From the NCBI GenBank assembly GCA_944389345.1, contig CALXMA010000007.1, forward strand, positions 1 to 38,877: 38,877 nt of DNA. Direction: 5' to 3'. The translations under genes were made by a program, and so were the position numbers. The notes beneath the pieces are model-generated. The model ran no database searches and had not been told where the DNA came from. It was given only the letters and a program-made list of their open reading frames with translations. Each line of letters opens with the position of its first letter. The first letter of the stretch is position 1. Source of the DNA: an uncultured Alphaproteobacteria bacterium (lineage in GTDB: Bacteria; Pseudomonadota; Alphaproteobacteria; Rs-D84). Shown here one piece after another: positions 15,354-23,879 of the stretch.

Positions 15354-15822
15354 TGTGGCGCGGGGAATACAGCAAGTTTTTAGTGTAAGTAAATCTTTGG
15401 AAGATAGTCTGTATTGTATCACAGACCAAACAAGACCGTCTGTGGCCATTGGTTTACAGGGTACGTTGCGTGATGATGTTCAACGGCGGGGACATTCTTT
15501 GTTCTTGTATAATGGTAATTGGCGACCGTTGGGTTTTATCAAGGGGTATACATTGCGTCGGCCAATGTTTCAAAAGTGGTCTGGGGATTTGATTCAGGCC
15601 AAGGTCGATTATCTGTTCGTGGACAAGTGGCATCAGCGGTCTGGTATTGGTGGGGCACTGTTGCGGGCGTATGAAAATTATTGTCGGGAACATGGGGTTG
15701 GGGCAATTATTTTACAGCGGGTTCCAACAATTCAGGCCCTGCGTTTTTATTCCAGACATGGGTATGTCAATATTGCCGGTAATTACATGATGGGCAAAAT
15801 ATTAAATTCAAATACACGTTAA
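15346..15822 (+). CDS. GNAT-family N-acetyltransferase
   Basis: The protein is 158 aa from a GTG that overlaps the rbfA stop by 8 nt; another GTG at 15355 is possible. The acetyl-CoA-binding motif A is clear: VDYLFVDKWHQRSGIGGALL, with Q-R-S-G-I-G as the pyrophosphate loop. It is followed by motif B, ALRFYSRHGYVNI, typical for GNAT enzymes. The substrate cannot be told from sequence. Coupling to rbfA suggests expression with translation genes, and the neighbour lepA is also a translation factor, but a ribosomal substrate is only a guess. Confidence 0.75.
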   Translation: MNSVARGIQQVFSVSKSLEDSLYCITDQTRPSVAIGLQGTLRDDVQRRGHSLFLYNGNWRPLGFIKGYTLRRPMFQKWSGDLIQAKVDYLFVDKWHQRSGIGGALLRAYENYCREHGVGAIILQRVPTIQALRFYSRHGYVNIAGNYMMGKILNSNTR

Positions 15823-15829
15823 AAACAGA

Positions 15830-15858
15830 TTGAAAGTTTATATATACTGGTGTATTAT
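15830..15858 (+). promoter_or_regulatory. Candidate lepA promoter
   Basis: TTGAAA, 17 bp, TATTAT. The predicted start near 15865 gives a leader of about 38 nt. Confidence 0.5.
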
Positions 15859-15902
15859 TGCCGCATACTTTTATTAATCTGTTAATTCCGGGGTGTGTTT
15901 GT

Positions 15903-17702
15903 ATGAATCAAAAAAATATCAGAAACTTTGCAATTGTGGCACACATAGACCACGGAAAATCTACGCTGTCGGATAGGTTAATCGAATATACGGGTGGTTT
16001 GCAATCGCGCGAAATGAAAGACCAGGTGTTGGATTCTATGGACATAGAACGCGAACGCGGTATCACGATTAAGGCACAGACCGTACGGTTGACGTATCAC
16101 GCAAATGATGGACAAGTTTACCAATTGAACTTGATGGATACACCCGGACATGTGGATTTCTCGTACGAAGTATCACGCAGTTTGTCTGCATGTGAAGGCG
16201 CACTGATTCTGGTCGATGCAACCCAAGGGGTCCAGGCCCAGACGTTGGCTAATGCGTATTTGGCGTTGGACAATGATTTGGAAATGTTGCCCGTGCTGAA
16301 CAAGATTGATTTGCCGTCCAGTGATGTTGATGGCGCGCGTGCACAAATTGCAGATGTTATCGGACTGGATGCCCAGGATGCGATTTGTGTTTCTGGTAAA
16401 ACGGGGGCCGGTGTACCGGAATTGTTGGAAGAGATTGTAAAGCGGTTGCCAGCGCCACATGGTAATGAAAATGCGCCTGCACGGGCGCTGTTGGTGGATT
16501 CTTGGTATGATTCTTATCTGGGGGTCGTTATTCTGGTTCGTGTTGTAGATGGGCGGTTGTGTCGTGGCCAGAAAATACGCTTTATGGCGACAGGTGCAGA
16601 ATATTCTGTTGAAAAAATAGGATATTTTACCCCGAAAATGGTCGATGTTGATGCGCTGGAAACCGGTGAAATTGGATTTATCATAACTGGGATGAAAACA
16701 ATTCACGATTGCAAAGTAGGGGATACGATTGTTGATGCCAAGGCGGGTGATGGTTGTGATGCATTGCCCGGGTTTAAGCCGTCTGTGCCGGTGGTGTTCG
16801 CGTCGTTTTTCCCGGTGGAATCGGACGATTATCCAAACCTGCGCGACAGTGCGGAAAAATTGGCGTTGAATGATGCGTCGTTTGTGTTTACGGTGGAAAA
16901 ATCATCCGCGCTGGGGTTCGGGTTGCGGTGCGGATTTTTGGGGCTGTTGCACATGGAAATCATCAGCGAACGGTTGCGTCGCGAATTTAATCTGAATTTG
17001 ATTAATACCGTGCCCAGTGTGCTGTACAAGGTATACCTGCGCGATGGCAGTGTGATTGATTTGGAAAATCCCGCAGATATGCCAGATCCAACGCGTATCG
17101 CGTCAATCGAAGAACCGTGGGTGCGCGCGACGATTATGATGCCTGATAAGTATATGGGGGCGATTATGTCGCTGTGTGCGGAACGGCGCGGAATTCAAGA
17201 AAATATTTCATACGTTGGAAATCGGGCGGTGTTGGTGTACGAATTACCGTTGGCGGAAATTGTATTTGATTTTTACGATCGGGTGAAATCTTTGTCGTCG
17301 GGGTATGCGTCATTTGACTATGTGGTACAGGGGTATCGGCCATCTGATTTGGTCAAGGTTTCTATTTTGGTTAATGATGAAAATGTGGAACCTTTGTCGT
17401 TTATGTGCCATCGCAGTGCCGCAGAAAAACGTGGACGCCAGATTGTTGAACGCCTGAAAGATTTAATACCGCGTCATCAATTCAAGATTCCGTTGCAGGC
17501 CGCAATCGGGGGAAAAATTATCGCGCGTGAAACTATTTCTGCATATCGCAAAGATGTTACGGCCAAGTGCTATGGCGGGGATATCACGCGAAAAAGAAAA
17601 TTGTTGGAGAAGCAAAAGGAGGGGAAAAAACGTATGCGCACATTTGGAAATGTAGAAATTCCACAGTCTGCGTTTATAAATGCGTTAAAGGTTGGCGACT
17701 GA
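15903..17702 (+). CDS. lepA: LepA (EF4) translation GTPase
   Basis: The protein is 599 aa, the usual family length. GTPase motifs are complete: G1 [10 protein letters not shown]2 RGITIKAQ, G3 DTPGHVDF, G4 NKID and G5 SGKTGAG. The LepA-specific C-terminal domain is present, with [20 protein letters not shown] and the basic end [20 protein letters not shown], followed by VEIPQSAF. The start is the ATG before NQKNIRNF; a longer in-frame reading adds about 15 unconvincing residues. In the family, LepA binds ribosomes, promotes back-translocation in vitro and affects initiation and assembly. It has its own promoter. Confidence 0.95.
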   Translation: MNQKNIRNFAIVAHIDHGKSTLSDRLIEYTGGLQSREMKDQVLDSMDIERERGITIKAQTVRLTYHANDGQVYQLNLMDTPGHVDFSYEVSRSLSACEGALILVDATQGVQAQTLANAYLALDNDLEMLPVLNKIDLPSSDVDGARAQIADVIGLDAQDAICVSGKTGAGVPELLEEIVKRLPAPHGNENAPARALLVDSWYDSYLGVVILVRVVDGRLCRGQKIRFMATGAEYSVEKIGYFTPKMVDVDALETGEIGFIITGMKTIHDCKVGDTIVDAKAGDGCDALPGFKPSVPVVFASFFPVESDDYPNLRDSAEKLALNDASFVFTVEKSSALGFGLRCGFLGLLHMEIISERLRREFNLNLINTVPSVLYKVYLRDGSVIDLENPADMPDPTRIASIEEPWVRATIMMPDKYMGAIMSLCAERRGIQENISYVGNRAVLVYELPLAEIVFDFYDRVKSLSSGYASFDYVVQGYRPSDLVKVSILVNDENVEPLSFMCHRSAAEKRGRQIVERLKDLIPRHQFKIPLQAAIGGKIIARETISAYRKDVTAKCYGGDITRKRKLLEKQKEGKKRMRTFGNVEIPQSAFINALKVGD

Positions 17703-17748
17703 TGTTTGTTGGTCGGATGTTAATTTAGGTAAGTAAGACGGAAGTATT

Positions 17749-18171
17749 ATGTTGAAAAGCGTTATACATTATTTGATGAAAACACCGTGGAAAGCGATTT
17801 CTGCGGATATAGAAGAATATCAATGGTTGAATAAGCAATGTTCTGTGGCGTACAGAAGATTTGAATGCGCAGAATCTGCACTGGTCAAAAGGGTTCATTT
17901 TGTCGATAAGGCTAAGGATTTAGACAAGGTGTTGGGATGTGTTAAACGGACGGTTGTTTACCGGGTCGATCCCACAACCAGCGAAATGGTGCCGTATATG
18001 TATTCTATGGCATGTGATAATTTCGATAAACATTTTGGGTGTCCTGTTAATGACTGTCCGTTCTTTGGACCCAACAAGGATTATGTTGATGCAAAAAATG
18101 AATACGAGAGGTTAAACAGGGAAAGAAAAATCTTTTGGAGAAATCGTATCACAAAAATAAGACAAAGGTAG
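17749..18171 (+). CDS. Uncharacterised protein with C-x8-C-x4-C motif (copy 1)
   Basis: The protein is 140 aa. I do not recognise the family. It is a paralogue of the next gene: both begin with V-I-x-Y-x-x-K-T-P-x-K-x-I-x-x-D-x-E-E-Y and both carry a C-x8-C-x4-C motif (here C-D-N-F-D-K-H-F-G-C-P-V-N-D-C) about 45 residues before the end. Both then have a basic, Tyr- and Arg-rich tail. There is no signal peptide or membrane segment, so it is probably cytoplasmic. An additional Cys near residue 63 could complete a metal site. It starts 46 bp after lepA and is followed by copy 2 after 7 bp, so the pair is co-transcribed. Confidence 0.6.
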   Translation: MLKSVIHYLMKTPWKAISADIEEYQWLNKQCSVAYRRFECAESALVKRVHFVDKAKDLDKVLGCVKRTVVYRVDPTTSEMVPYMYSMACDNFDKHFGCPVNDCPFFGPNKDYVDAKNEYERLNRERKIFWRNRITKIRQR

Positions 18172-18178
18172 TGTTGTT

Positions 18179-18589
18179 ATGAATGTTGGTGTAATCAGGT
18201 ATGTTATTAAAACACCTTTGAAGACGATTAAGAACGATGTCGAAGAATATGTCGTTTTGTCGCGCATATACAGGAATTTACGGCGCATATATCGTCAAAC
18301 GCGTCGACAGGTTATTGTAGATGTAGAAGAACCAGAACAAATAGAACGCAATGTGGTACATGCCAGTATGGGGTGTGATTTGCGCTGTCCGATTTATGGT
18401 TTTGGTGATCCTGTGCCACAGTATTATGAAACGTCGTGCGCATATTTTCACAGAAATCGACCATGTGGAAATGTCGCATGTGCGCGTCGCAGTGTTAATA
18501 ATCAGTACTTTGTCGTGCGTCGGCAATATCTGAATGCGAAAATAATTCGGGATAATTATTGGTCTGATGTTTTCCAGCGTCAAGGCTAA
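18179..18589 (+). CDS. Uncharacterised protein with C-x8-C-x4-C motif (copy 2)
   Basis: The protein is 136 aa and is paralogous to the preceding gene. It shares the N-terminal motif (VIRYVIKTPLKTIKNDVEEY) and the Cys motif C-A-Y-F-H-R-N-R-P-C-G-N-V-A-C. It has two further Cys in M-G-C-D-L-R-C. Between these parts it is rich in Arg and Tyr (RNLRRIYRQTRRQ), suggesting nucleic-acid contact, which is inference only. It sits 7 bp after copy 1 and 27 bp before the recombinase-like gene. The three may form one transcript. Confidence 0.6.
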   Translation: MNVGVIRYVIKTPLKTIKNDVEEYVVLSRIYRNLRRIYRQTRRQVIVDVEEPEQIERNVVHASMGCDLRCPIYGFGDPVPQYYETSCAYFHRNRPCGNVACARRSVNNQYFVVRRQYLNAKIIRDNYWSDVFQRQG

Positions 18590-18616
18590 GACAAAAATAT
18601 ATCAGGGGGTATAAAC

Positions 18617-19621
18617 ATGGCGCATCAGTTCTTTTTTAATCCGTTCATTTTGGATAATCTGCCGGCGCCGGCAACCGGGTTCGATGTTGTCCAGGATTTG
18701 TCCGAACCACGGTTGCGAATGTATATCACCAGTCGGGGAATAAAAACGTTCTTTGTGCGCAAACGTGTGCATGGTCGGGACAAGCGGATAATTATTGGAA
18801 ACTATCCGGCCATTGATATCGAAACCGCACGCGGGGCGGTGCCAGAAATACTGGCACAGGCAATGCAAAAGCCAAAGGTTCATCGTAAAAAAATTACGTT
18901 GGGAAAGTTCTTGGATATTTACATGGCGAATCGGATTCGCAGAAACAGTTATTCGCGCTATAAACTGGAACGCGCAATCGGTCGGCATTTGAAGCCTTTG
19001 ATGGATAAAAATATATCTGACATAACATCAAACGATGTCGCAGATGTTATTAAAAATATATCTGGACGCGCAATCGCCGGGCGTATGCAAGAATTATTGC
19101 AAAGCGTGTTTAAGTATGCCATCGATACGGGATATTTGCGGGAAAATCCCGTGCTGGCCGTGCCCAAGGTACAACAAAATCGTCGTGTGCGTCCACTGAA
19201 CAAATCGGGATTTCATCGGTTGATAGATGCGATTAATCGCGAAGAATCGCCGAACCTGCGGGCCGCGTTTTTAATGTTGGTGTATGGGTTTGCGCCAAAG
19301 TCCCAGGTGTTTTCTATGCAATGGCGCGATTTGGATTTCAATCATTATACATGGTGCGACAGACCGTTATCTGATATGGCGGTTGTGTTATTACAAGATT
19401 TGCCCCAAGATTCACGTTGGGTATTCCCGGGACGGGGGCGGGGGCATCTGACCGATCCGCGGTTGGCGTGGCGACGGGTTGTGCGCGATGCGGGTATACC
19501 AGATTTGACCATGGATGATGTTCATAAATTCTTGATGCGACAGTTGGTGTGGGCGTCTGACCGTGAAGATTTCCGCGAAAATATGAACGTGTTGCTGGAA
19601 AATGTTATGGACAGAACATAA
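18617..19621 (+). CDS. Tyrosine-recombinase-like protein lacking catalytic residues
   Basis: The protein is 334 aa with a GGGGG-containing ribosome-binding site. The layout follows phage-type integrases: an arm-binding-like N-terminus (RMYITSRGIKTFFVRKRV, GNYPAIDIETARGAVPEI), a SAM-like core-binding domain (about 92-185, TLGKFLDIYMANRIRRNSYS) and a catalytic-fold region with LTDPRLAWRRVVRDAGIPDL. The active site is missing. The first Arg position reads F-A-P-K (about 225-228), the H-x-x-R box reads H-K-F-L (303-306), the beta-hairpin with the catalytic Lys is shortened, and no Tyr occurs after residue 244. The gene is otherwise intact, so it may be a domesticated DNA-binding protein. No attachment site is seen beside it. 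Confidence 0.7.
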   Translation: MAHQFFFNPFILDNLPAPATGFDVVQDLSEPRLRMYITSRGIKTFFVRKRVHGRDKRIIIGNYPAIDIETARGAVPEILAQAMQKPKVHRKKITLGKFLDIYMANRIRRNSYSRYKLERAIGRHLKPLMDKNISDITSNDVADVIKNISGRAIAGRMQELLQSVFKYAIDTGYLRENPVLAVPKVQQNRRVRPLNKSGFHRLIDAINREESPNLRAAFLMLVYGFAPKSQVFSMQWRDLDFNHYTWCDRPLSDMAVVLLQDLPQDSRWVFPGRGRGHLTDPRLAWRRVVRDAGIPDLTMDDVHKFLMRQLVWASDREDFRENMNVLLENVMDRT

Positions 19622-19631
19622 AAATATGTCT

Positions 19632-19694
19632 TTGTCAAGCGTTTGTTATAATTTGTTATAATTCCTTGACACTGTTTGCATAAAATGATAGTTT
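19632..19694 (+). promoter_or_regulatory. Candidate acpP promoter region
   Basis: TTGTCA at 19632 precedes two tandem TATAAT boxes at 19647 and 19657, the second at 19-bp spacing. A perfect TTGACA follows at 19666 but has only a weak -10 (TAGTTT at 19689). Several starts are possible. Confidence 0.4.
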
Positions 19695-19749
19695 TAAGTA
19701 ATGACGCCCAAAGATGGGCCACAAAATTAACTGAAACAAAGGACAAAAA

Positions 19750-19983
19750 ATGACAACTTTTGAAAAAGTAAGAAAAATCGTAGCAGAAAAATTGGGTGTG
19801 CAAGAGGCGAAAATCGAAGAAACATCCTCTTTTGTGAATGATTTGGGTGCGGATTCTTTGGACGTTGTTGAATTCGTTATGGAAGTTGAAAAAGAATTCG
19901 ATATTACTATCCCAGATGAAGAAGCCGCAAAACTGACCACGGTTGGTGATGCTGTGAAATATATCGAAGCACACAAAAAATAA
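19750..19983 (+). CDS. acpP: Acyl carrier protein
   Basis: The protein is 77 aa, small and acidic. The phosphopantetheine site is [12 protein letters not shown] with Ser36 as the attachment point. Helix 1 ([14 protein letters not shown]) and the end ([15 protein letters not shown]) are standard. It carries the growing acyl chain in type II fatty acid synthesis. AAAGGA precedes the ATG. It lies upstream of fabF in the common proteobacterial order, but a terminator between them suggests acpP is mostly transcribed alone at a high level. Confidence 0.95.
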   Translation: MTTFEKVRKIVAEKLGVQEAKIEETSSFVNDLGADSLDVVEFVMEVEKEFDITIPDEEAAKLTTVGDAVKYIEAHKK

Positions 19984-20012
19984 TATCTGGGGGTATTACC
20001 AGATTTGAAATA

Positions 20013-20052
20013 AATCCGTCATAGTGCCTGTTGGTAGATGGCGGATTTTTTT
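20013..20052 (+). terminator. Intrinsic terminator after acpP
   Basis: AATCCGTC and GGCGGATT form an 8-bp stem with one G-U pair, followed directly by seven T. A smaller ATCTGG/CCAGAT hairpin sits just upstream. Confidence 0.75.
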
Positions 20053-20122
20053 CTGTACGTGCGCACAGAAACGGTTTATTATATCTGTGGTTGATTTGAT
20101 ACTGAACAAAGGATATTTAAGT

Positions 20123-21376
20123 ATGAAAAGAGTTGTTATTACCGGTATGGGAATTGTGTCGCCGGTCGGTACAGGAATCGAATATGCGTGGAAAAATATC
20201 TTGGACGGTGTGTCCGGGGTGCGCAAAATCGATACTTTTGATGCGTCTGATTTGACGTCGCAAATCGCGGGGTTGCCGGTTATCGGAACAGAACCGGGAC
20301 AATACAACCCAGATGCCGTCGTGGATGCACGTGAACAACGTAAAATGGACAAGTCTATTGTTTATGGCATGGTCGCCGCAGATGAAGCAATGCGTGATGC
20401 GGGATTGGCCGAATACGATGGCGATAAAACACGTATGGGTGTATCTATTGGCGCGGGTATCGGTGGTTTGAACACAATATATGATAACTGTGTCGAACTG
20501 TATGCGAATGGACCACGTCATATCAGTCCGTTCTTTATCCCAAAGGTTATTATCAATATGACCGCGGGGCATGTGTCTATTAAATATGGGTTAAAGGGAC
20601 CGAATTTATCCGTGGTGACCGCGTGTGCGTCTGCCGCCCATTCTATTGGCGAAGCAGTGCGTTTGATTCAACATGGGGATGCGGATGTTATGGTGGCCGG
20701 TGGCGCCGAAGGTGCGGTTGGTAAAATTGGCGTCGCGGGGTTCTGTGCAATGAAGGCGCTGTCTACGCGTAATGATGAACCGACCAAGGCATCGCGTCCG
20801 TGGGACAAGGATCGCGACGGATTCGTTATGGCCGAAGGTTCTGGGATATTGGTTCTGGAAGAATATGAACATGCCGTCGCACGTGGTGCAAAAATCTATG
20901 CCGAAGTCGCAGGATACGGGTTGTCGGGTGATGCGTATCATATTACCGCACCGGCCCCAGGTGGCGAAGGTGGTTTGCGCGCAATGCAGGCCGCATTAAA
21001 AGATGCGGGTATCGCACCAGCAGATGTTGACTATATCAATGCACATGGTACGTCAACGGGATTGGGCGATTTGGGTGAATTAAGCGCGGTGAAAAATTTG
21101 TTTGCCGGGACAGATGTTTCTATGTCGTCCACGAAATCTATGACGGGGCATCTGTTGGGTGCCGCCGGCGCCGTAGAGGCGATATTCTGTGTTCTGGCGA
21201 TTCGCGATGGTATCGTACCGCCAACAATTAATTTGGAAAATCCAGAAGACGAAGTTGGTGATTTCGACCTGGTGCCGAATGTTGCAAAACAGCGCAAGGT
21301 TGACGTTGCATTAAGTAATTCGTTTGGATTTGGTGGAACTAATGCATCGTTGGTTATAAAACGTTTTGAAAAATAA
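20123..21376 (+). CDS. fabF: Beta-ketoacyl-ACP synthase II
   Basis: The protein is 417 aa. The start is the ATG after AAAGGATATTTAAGT; the open frame further upstream covers the acpP terminator and is not coding. The condensing-enzyme triad is present: Cys168 in VVTACASAAHSIGEA, His308 in NAHGTSTGLGD, and His343 in KSMTGHLLGAAGAV. The N-terminus MKRVVITGMGIVSPVG and the end NSFGFGGTNASLV are standard. It elongates acyl-ACP with malonyl-ACP in the cytoplasm. The length and the NAHGTSTGLGD block favour FabF over FabB. Confidence 0.94.
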   Translation: MKRVVITGMGIVSPVGTGIEYAWKNILDGVSGVRKIDTFDASDLTSQIAGLPVIGTEPGQYNPDAVVDAREQRKMDKSIVYGMVAADEAMRDAGLAEYDGDKTRMGVSIGAGIGGLNTIYDNCVELYANGPRHISPFFIPKVIINMTAGHVSIKYGLKGPNLSVVTACASAAHSIGEAVRLIQHGDADVMVAGGAEGAVGKIGVAGFCAMKALSTRNDEPTKASRPWDKDRDGFVMAEGSGILVLEEYEHAVARGAKIYAEVAGYGLSGDAYHITAPAPGGEGGLRAMQAALKDAGIAPADVDYINAHGTSTGLGDLGELSAVKNLFAGTDVSMSSTKSMTGHLLGAAGAVEAIFCVLAIRDGIVPPTINLENPEDEVGDFDLVPNVAKQRKVDVALSNSFGFGGTNASLVIKRFEK

Positions 21377-21379
21377 AAG

Positions 21380-21405
21380 AACGTCCCGCATGGGACGTTT
21401 TTGTT
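21380..21405 (+). terminator. Intrinsic terminator of fabF
   Basis: AACGTCCC and GGGACGTT form a perfect 8-bp stem with loop GCAT, followed by a T-rich tail. Confidence 0.85.
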
Positions 21406-21427
21406 TATATGTTTATCTGTGTGTGTC

Positions 21428-21507
21428 CGCTGGTTCGAACCCACCATGGGCACAAAACAAAAACCACCCGTTTGGGTGGTTTTAATTTTGTGGTCGGAGT
21501 GACTGGG
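21428..21507. repeat. 80-bp direct repeat, copy 1
   Basis: It is identical over 80 bp to 21593-21672. It contains a T-arm-like CGCTGGTTCGAACCCA, a bidirectional terminator hairpin (AAAACCACCC/GGGTGGTTTT at 21460-21483), and at its end a 17-bp copy of the 3' end of tRNA-Pro including the encoded CCA (minus sense). Confidence 0.9.
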
Positions 21508-21592
21508 CTACTTCGTCACCTGGGCTCGTGCGCATTGTGGCGCACCGGCATACTGCCGTCTGCCTCTCGCCGGCGGTTCGAACAGCTTGTTT
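21508..21592. other. Spacer between the two 80-bp repeats
   Basis: This 85-bp, GC-rich segment has GTGCGC/GCGCAC and CCGGC/GCCGG inverted repeats and a GGTTCGAAC motif near its end. It shows no similarity to the 5' part of tRNA-Pro, so it is not a simple decayed tRNA copy. Confidence 0.5.
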
Positions 21593-21655
21593 CGCTGGTT
21601 CGAACCCACCATGGGCACAAAACAAAAACCACCCGTTTGGGTGGTTTTAATTTTG

Positions 21656-21672
<17 letters not shown>
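21593..21672. repeat. 80-bp direct repeat, copy 2 (overlaps tRNA-Pro)
   Basis: This copy ends inside the functional tRNA gene. The hairpin at 21625-21648 can serve as the tRNA terminator on the minus strand. Confidence 0.9.
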
Positions 21673-21732
<60 letters not shown>

Positions 21733-21864
21733 ATAACTGTGTTAAACAGGCTGGATTATGCAACCTTTTATATCAAAAATCAATATTTTTTATTTGTTAT
21801 TTTTCTTTTACTTCGTAAATTTATTTGCAATACTTTCCCACGATAGCAAAAAAAAGGTTTTGCG

Positions 21865-23553
21865 ATGTTCGCAATCAGATTCTTGAAGAAAACTAAATTT
21901 GACAGTTATGATGATTATATTCAAAACGGGGCGCCCGTTGTCCCAGAACATTTTAACTTTGCATACGATGTAATTGATGTGTTGGCCAATGAAAACCCAG
22001 ATGGCGTGGCGTTGCTGTGGACGGATGACAGTGGTATTAAAAAGACTTTTACGTTTCGTGATTTGTCCCGCATGTCGTCCCAGGTTGCTAATTTCTTGGT
22101 TGGGCGTGGGTTGCGTCGGGGGGATACTGTTTTATTATTTATGCGTCGGCGGTGGGAATACTGGATTTTAATGATGGCCATGCACAAGGCCGGAATTATC
22201 CCAATCCCGTCAACTAATCAATTAAAGGCCGAAGATATAGAATATCGTATAGAGCAGGCCGAAGCCCGGGCAATCATCGCGTTTGATGATGGGCATATTA
22301 TCGGCGAAATAAAAAGCGCCATCGGGGATAAAAATATTCAACTGATTTCTAATGTGGCGGTGGCGAATGCCATCGATACCGAATCGGATGTCTTTGAACG
22401 TGTGCCAAACGAAAACACGGATACTATGGTTATTTACTTTACCAGTGGTACCACAGATTTGCCGAAAATGGTGGCGCATAATTTTGCGTATCCGTTGGGA
22501 CATATAAACACCGCGGTGTTCTGGCAACGGTTGCGTGATGGTGATGTTCATTTTACGTTGTCCGAATCGGGATGGGCAAAATGTTCTTGGGGAAAAATGT
22601 ACGGGCAATGGTTGGCAGGTGCGACCGTGTTTGTCTATGATTTCGCGGGAATCGCGACCGCACATGATTTGTTGCATGCCATGGCGGACAATCATATAAC
22701 ATCGTTCTGTGCGCCACCGACCGTGTATAAAATGTTGATACATGCAGATTTCAGCAAGTATGATTTGTCTGCGCTGGTCAAGGCGGACGTTGCGGGCGAG
22801 GCGTTAAATCCAGAAGTATTTGAACGTTTCCAGAATGGGACGGGTATTAAATTGCACGAAGGGTTCGGCCAGACGGAAACATGTGTAATGATGTTTACTA
22901 ATCAATGGATAGAACCCAAGCCCGGCAGTATGGGTATGCCGGCCGCCGGTTGGGATGTGCAATTGCTGGACGAAGGTGGACGGCCCGTTCCAAATGGTAC
23001 GGTTGGGGAAATCTGTGTTTCATTAAAGAATGGTCGGCCGGTTGGTTTGTTCCAGGGATATCACAAGAATGAAAAATTAACCGCCAAGGTGTTCCGTGAT
23101 GGTTTTTATCATACGGGCGATGTGGCGTATCGTGATAACGATGGGTATTACTGGTTCGTGGGTCGTAATGATGACTTGATTAAAACATCTGGGTATCGCG
23201 TCAGTCCGTTCGAAGTGGAAAGTGTTTTACTGGAACATCCCGCCGTGCGCGAAGTTGCCGTTACCGGAATTCCGGATGCATCCCGTGGAATGGCGGTCAA
23301 GGCAACGATTGTTTTGAACAAGTATTTCCAGGGTACGGACGTTTTGGTGCGTCAATTACAGGATCATGTGCGCAGTCGTACCGCATCGTACAAGTATCCG
23401 CGTGTAATCGAATTTGTTGACAGTTTACCAATGACGATATCTGGGAAAATTCGTCGTGCGTTGATACGTACGCTGGACAGTGCCAAGGATACAATCATAG
23501 AACCTGTGAAAAACGTGATTGGCCTGGGCAAGGACGAAGATAAAGAAAAGTAA
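21865..23553 (+). CDS. AMP-dependent acyl-CoA synthetase (acetyl/medium-chain type)
   Basis: The protein is 562 aa. Adenylate-forming enzyme motifs appear in order: the P-loop-like YFTSGTTDLPK (191-201, with Asp where Gly is usual), GFGQTE, the Y-H-T-G-D-V-A-Y motif, the hinge region FVGRNDDLIKTSGYRVSPFEVE, and the late Lys in SGKIRRA (about 530). The pattern fits the acetyl/medium-chain group. It activates a carboxylate to acyl-AMP and then acyl-CoA in the cytoplasm; the actual acid is unknown. A charged tail (GLGKDEDKEK) follows. It stands alone between tRNA-Pro and a terminator. Confidence 0.85.
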   Translation: MFAIRFLKKTKFDSYDDYIQNGAPVVPEHFNFAYDVIDVLANENPDGVALLWTDDSGIKKTFTFRDLSRMSSQVANFLVGRGLRRGDTVLLFMRRRWEYWILMMAMHKAGIIPIPSTNQLKAEDIEYRIEQAEARAIIAFDDGHIIGEIKSAIGDKNIQLISNVAVANAIDTESDVFERVPNENTDTMVIYFTSGTTDLPKMVAHNFAYPLGHINTAVFWQRLRDGDVHFTLSESGWAKCSWGKMYGQWLAGATVFVYDFAGIATAHDLLHAMADNHITSFCAPPTVYKMLIHADFSKYDLSALVKADVAGEALNPEVFERFQNGTGIKLHEGFGQTETCVMMFTNQWIEPKPGSMGMPAAGWDVQLLDEGGRPVPNGTVGEICVSLKNGRPVGLFQGYHKNEKLTAKVFRDGFYHTGDVAYRDNDGYYWFVGRNDDLIKTSGYRVSPFEVESVLLEHPAVREVAVTGIPDASRGMAVKATIVLNKYFQGTDVLVRQLQDHVRSRTASYKYPRVIEFVDSLPMTISGKIRRALIRTLDSAKDTIIEPVKNVIGLGKDEDKEK

Positions 23554-23556
23554 AGC

Positions 23557-23582
23557 AAACCGCCGTTTCGGCGGTTTTATTT
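23557..23582 (+). terminator. Intrinsic terminator of the acyl-CoA synthetase gene
   Basis: AAACCGCC, loop GTTTC, GGCGGTTT, then TATTT. This 26-bp sequence is repeated exactly at 24295-24320. Confidence 0.85.
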
Positions 23583-23584
23583 GT

Positions 23585-23613
23585 TTGCCTTTGTGTTTTT
23601 TATTAACTATAAT
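23585..23613 (+). promoter_or_regulatory. Promoter of the structured RNA
   Basis: TTGCCT, 17 bp, TATAAT (perfect -10). The predicted start is near 23620. It lies directly after the preceding terminator. Confidence 0.6.
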
Positions 23614-23619
23614 CTGATG

Positions 23620-23851
23620 TGAATTCACAGGGGTGTGGGTTCAGGGACTTAAGAAATCCCATAGAATATCGGCGCGATTGTTGTCGTGTCGTAATCCTTG
23701 CATCGCATACGTTTGGTATGCGGTGGTATTCCCCGTATTAAGTCGGGGAGCCGTCGGTTATACAACAGGATTTATTCTGAAAACCGATGGGGTCATTATA
23801 TTCTATGATTTTCTTAACTCCCCGACCGCCAGATTCCTTTGGCGGTTTTTG
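23620..23851 (+). ncRNA. Candidate structured leader RNA / attenuator, unknown family
   Basis: There is no plausible protein here, but dense pairing is visible. A long-range stem joins 23644-23669 to 23798-23822: GGGA/TCCC, TTAAGAAA/TTTCTTAA and ATAGAATAT/ATATTCTAT. Inside are hairpins at 23673-23688 (weak), 23701-23725 (10 bp), 23729-23750 (TTCCCCG/CGGGGAG with one G-U), and 23751-23790 (9 bp, with an inner 5-bp stem). An intrinsic terminator follows at 23825-23850. GTCGGGGAG (23742-23750) can instead pair perfectly with CTCCCCGAC (23818-23826). That would break hairpin 3 and the base of both the long stem and the terminator, as in riboswitches. Only about 28 nt separate the terminator from the next gene, so that gene probably depends on read-through. 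It does not fit 6S, tmRNA, SRP or RNase P RNA. A miniature inverted-repeat element is the main alternative. Confidence 0.5.
23825..23850 (+). terminator. Terminator at the end of the structured RNA
   Basis: ACCGCCA and TGGCGGT form a 7-bp stem with an 8-nt loop, followed by TTTTT. Its base overlaps the alternative pairing partner CTCCCCGAC. Confidence 0.75.
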
Positions 23852-23879
23852 TTTAATCAAAAAACAAGGGGAATAAGAA

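Noticed and set aside
18617-19621. Active integrative element with this recombinase as its integrase
   Set aside because: The active-site residues are missing, no tRNA or direct repeats flank it, and the neighbours lepA and acpP are housekeeping genes.
23620-23851. 6S RNA, tmRNA, SRP RNA or RNase P RNA
   Set aside because: The fold is multi-branched rather than one long bulged hairpin; there is no tRNA-like end or tag codons, no SRP tetraloop region, and it is too short for RNase P.
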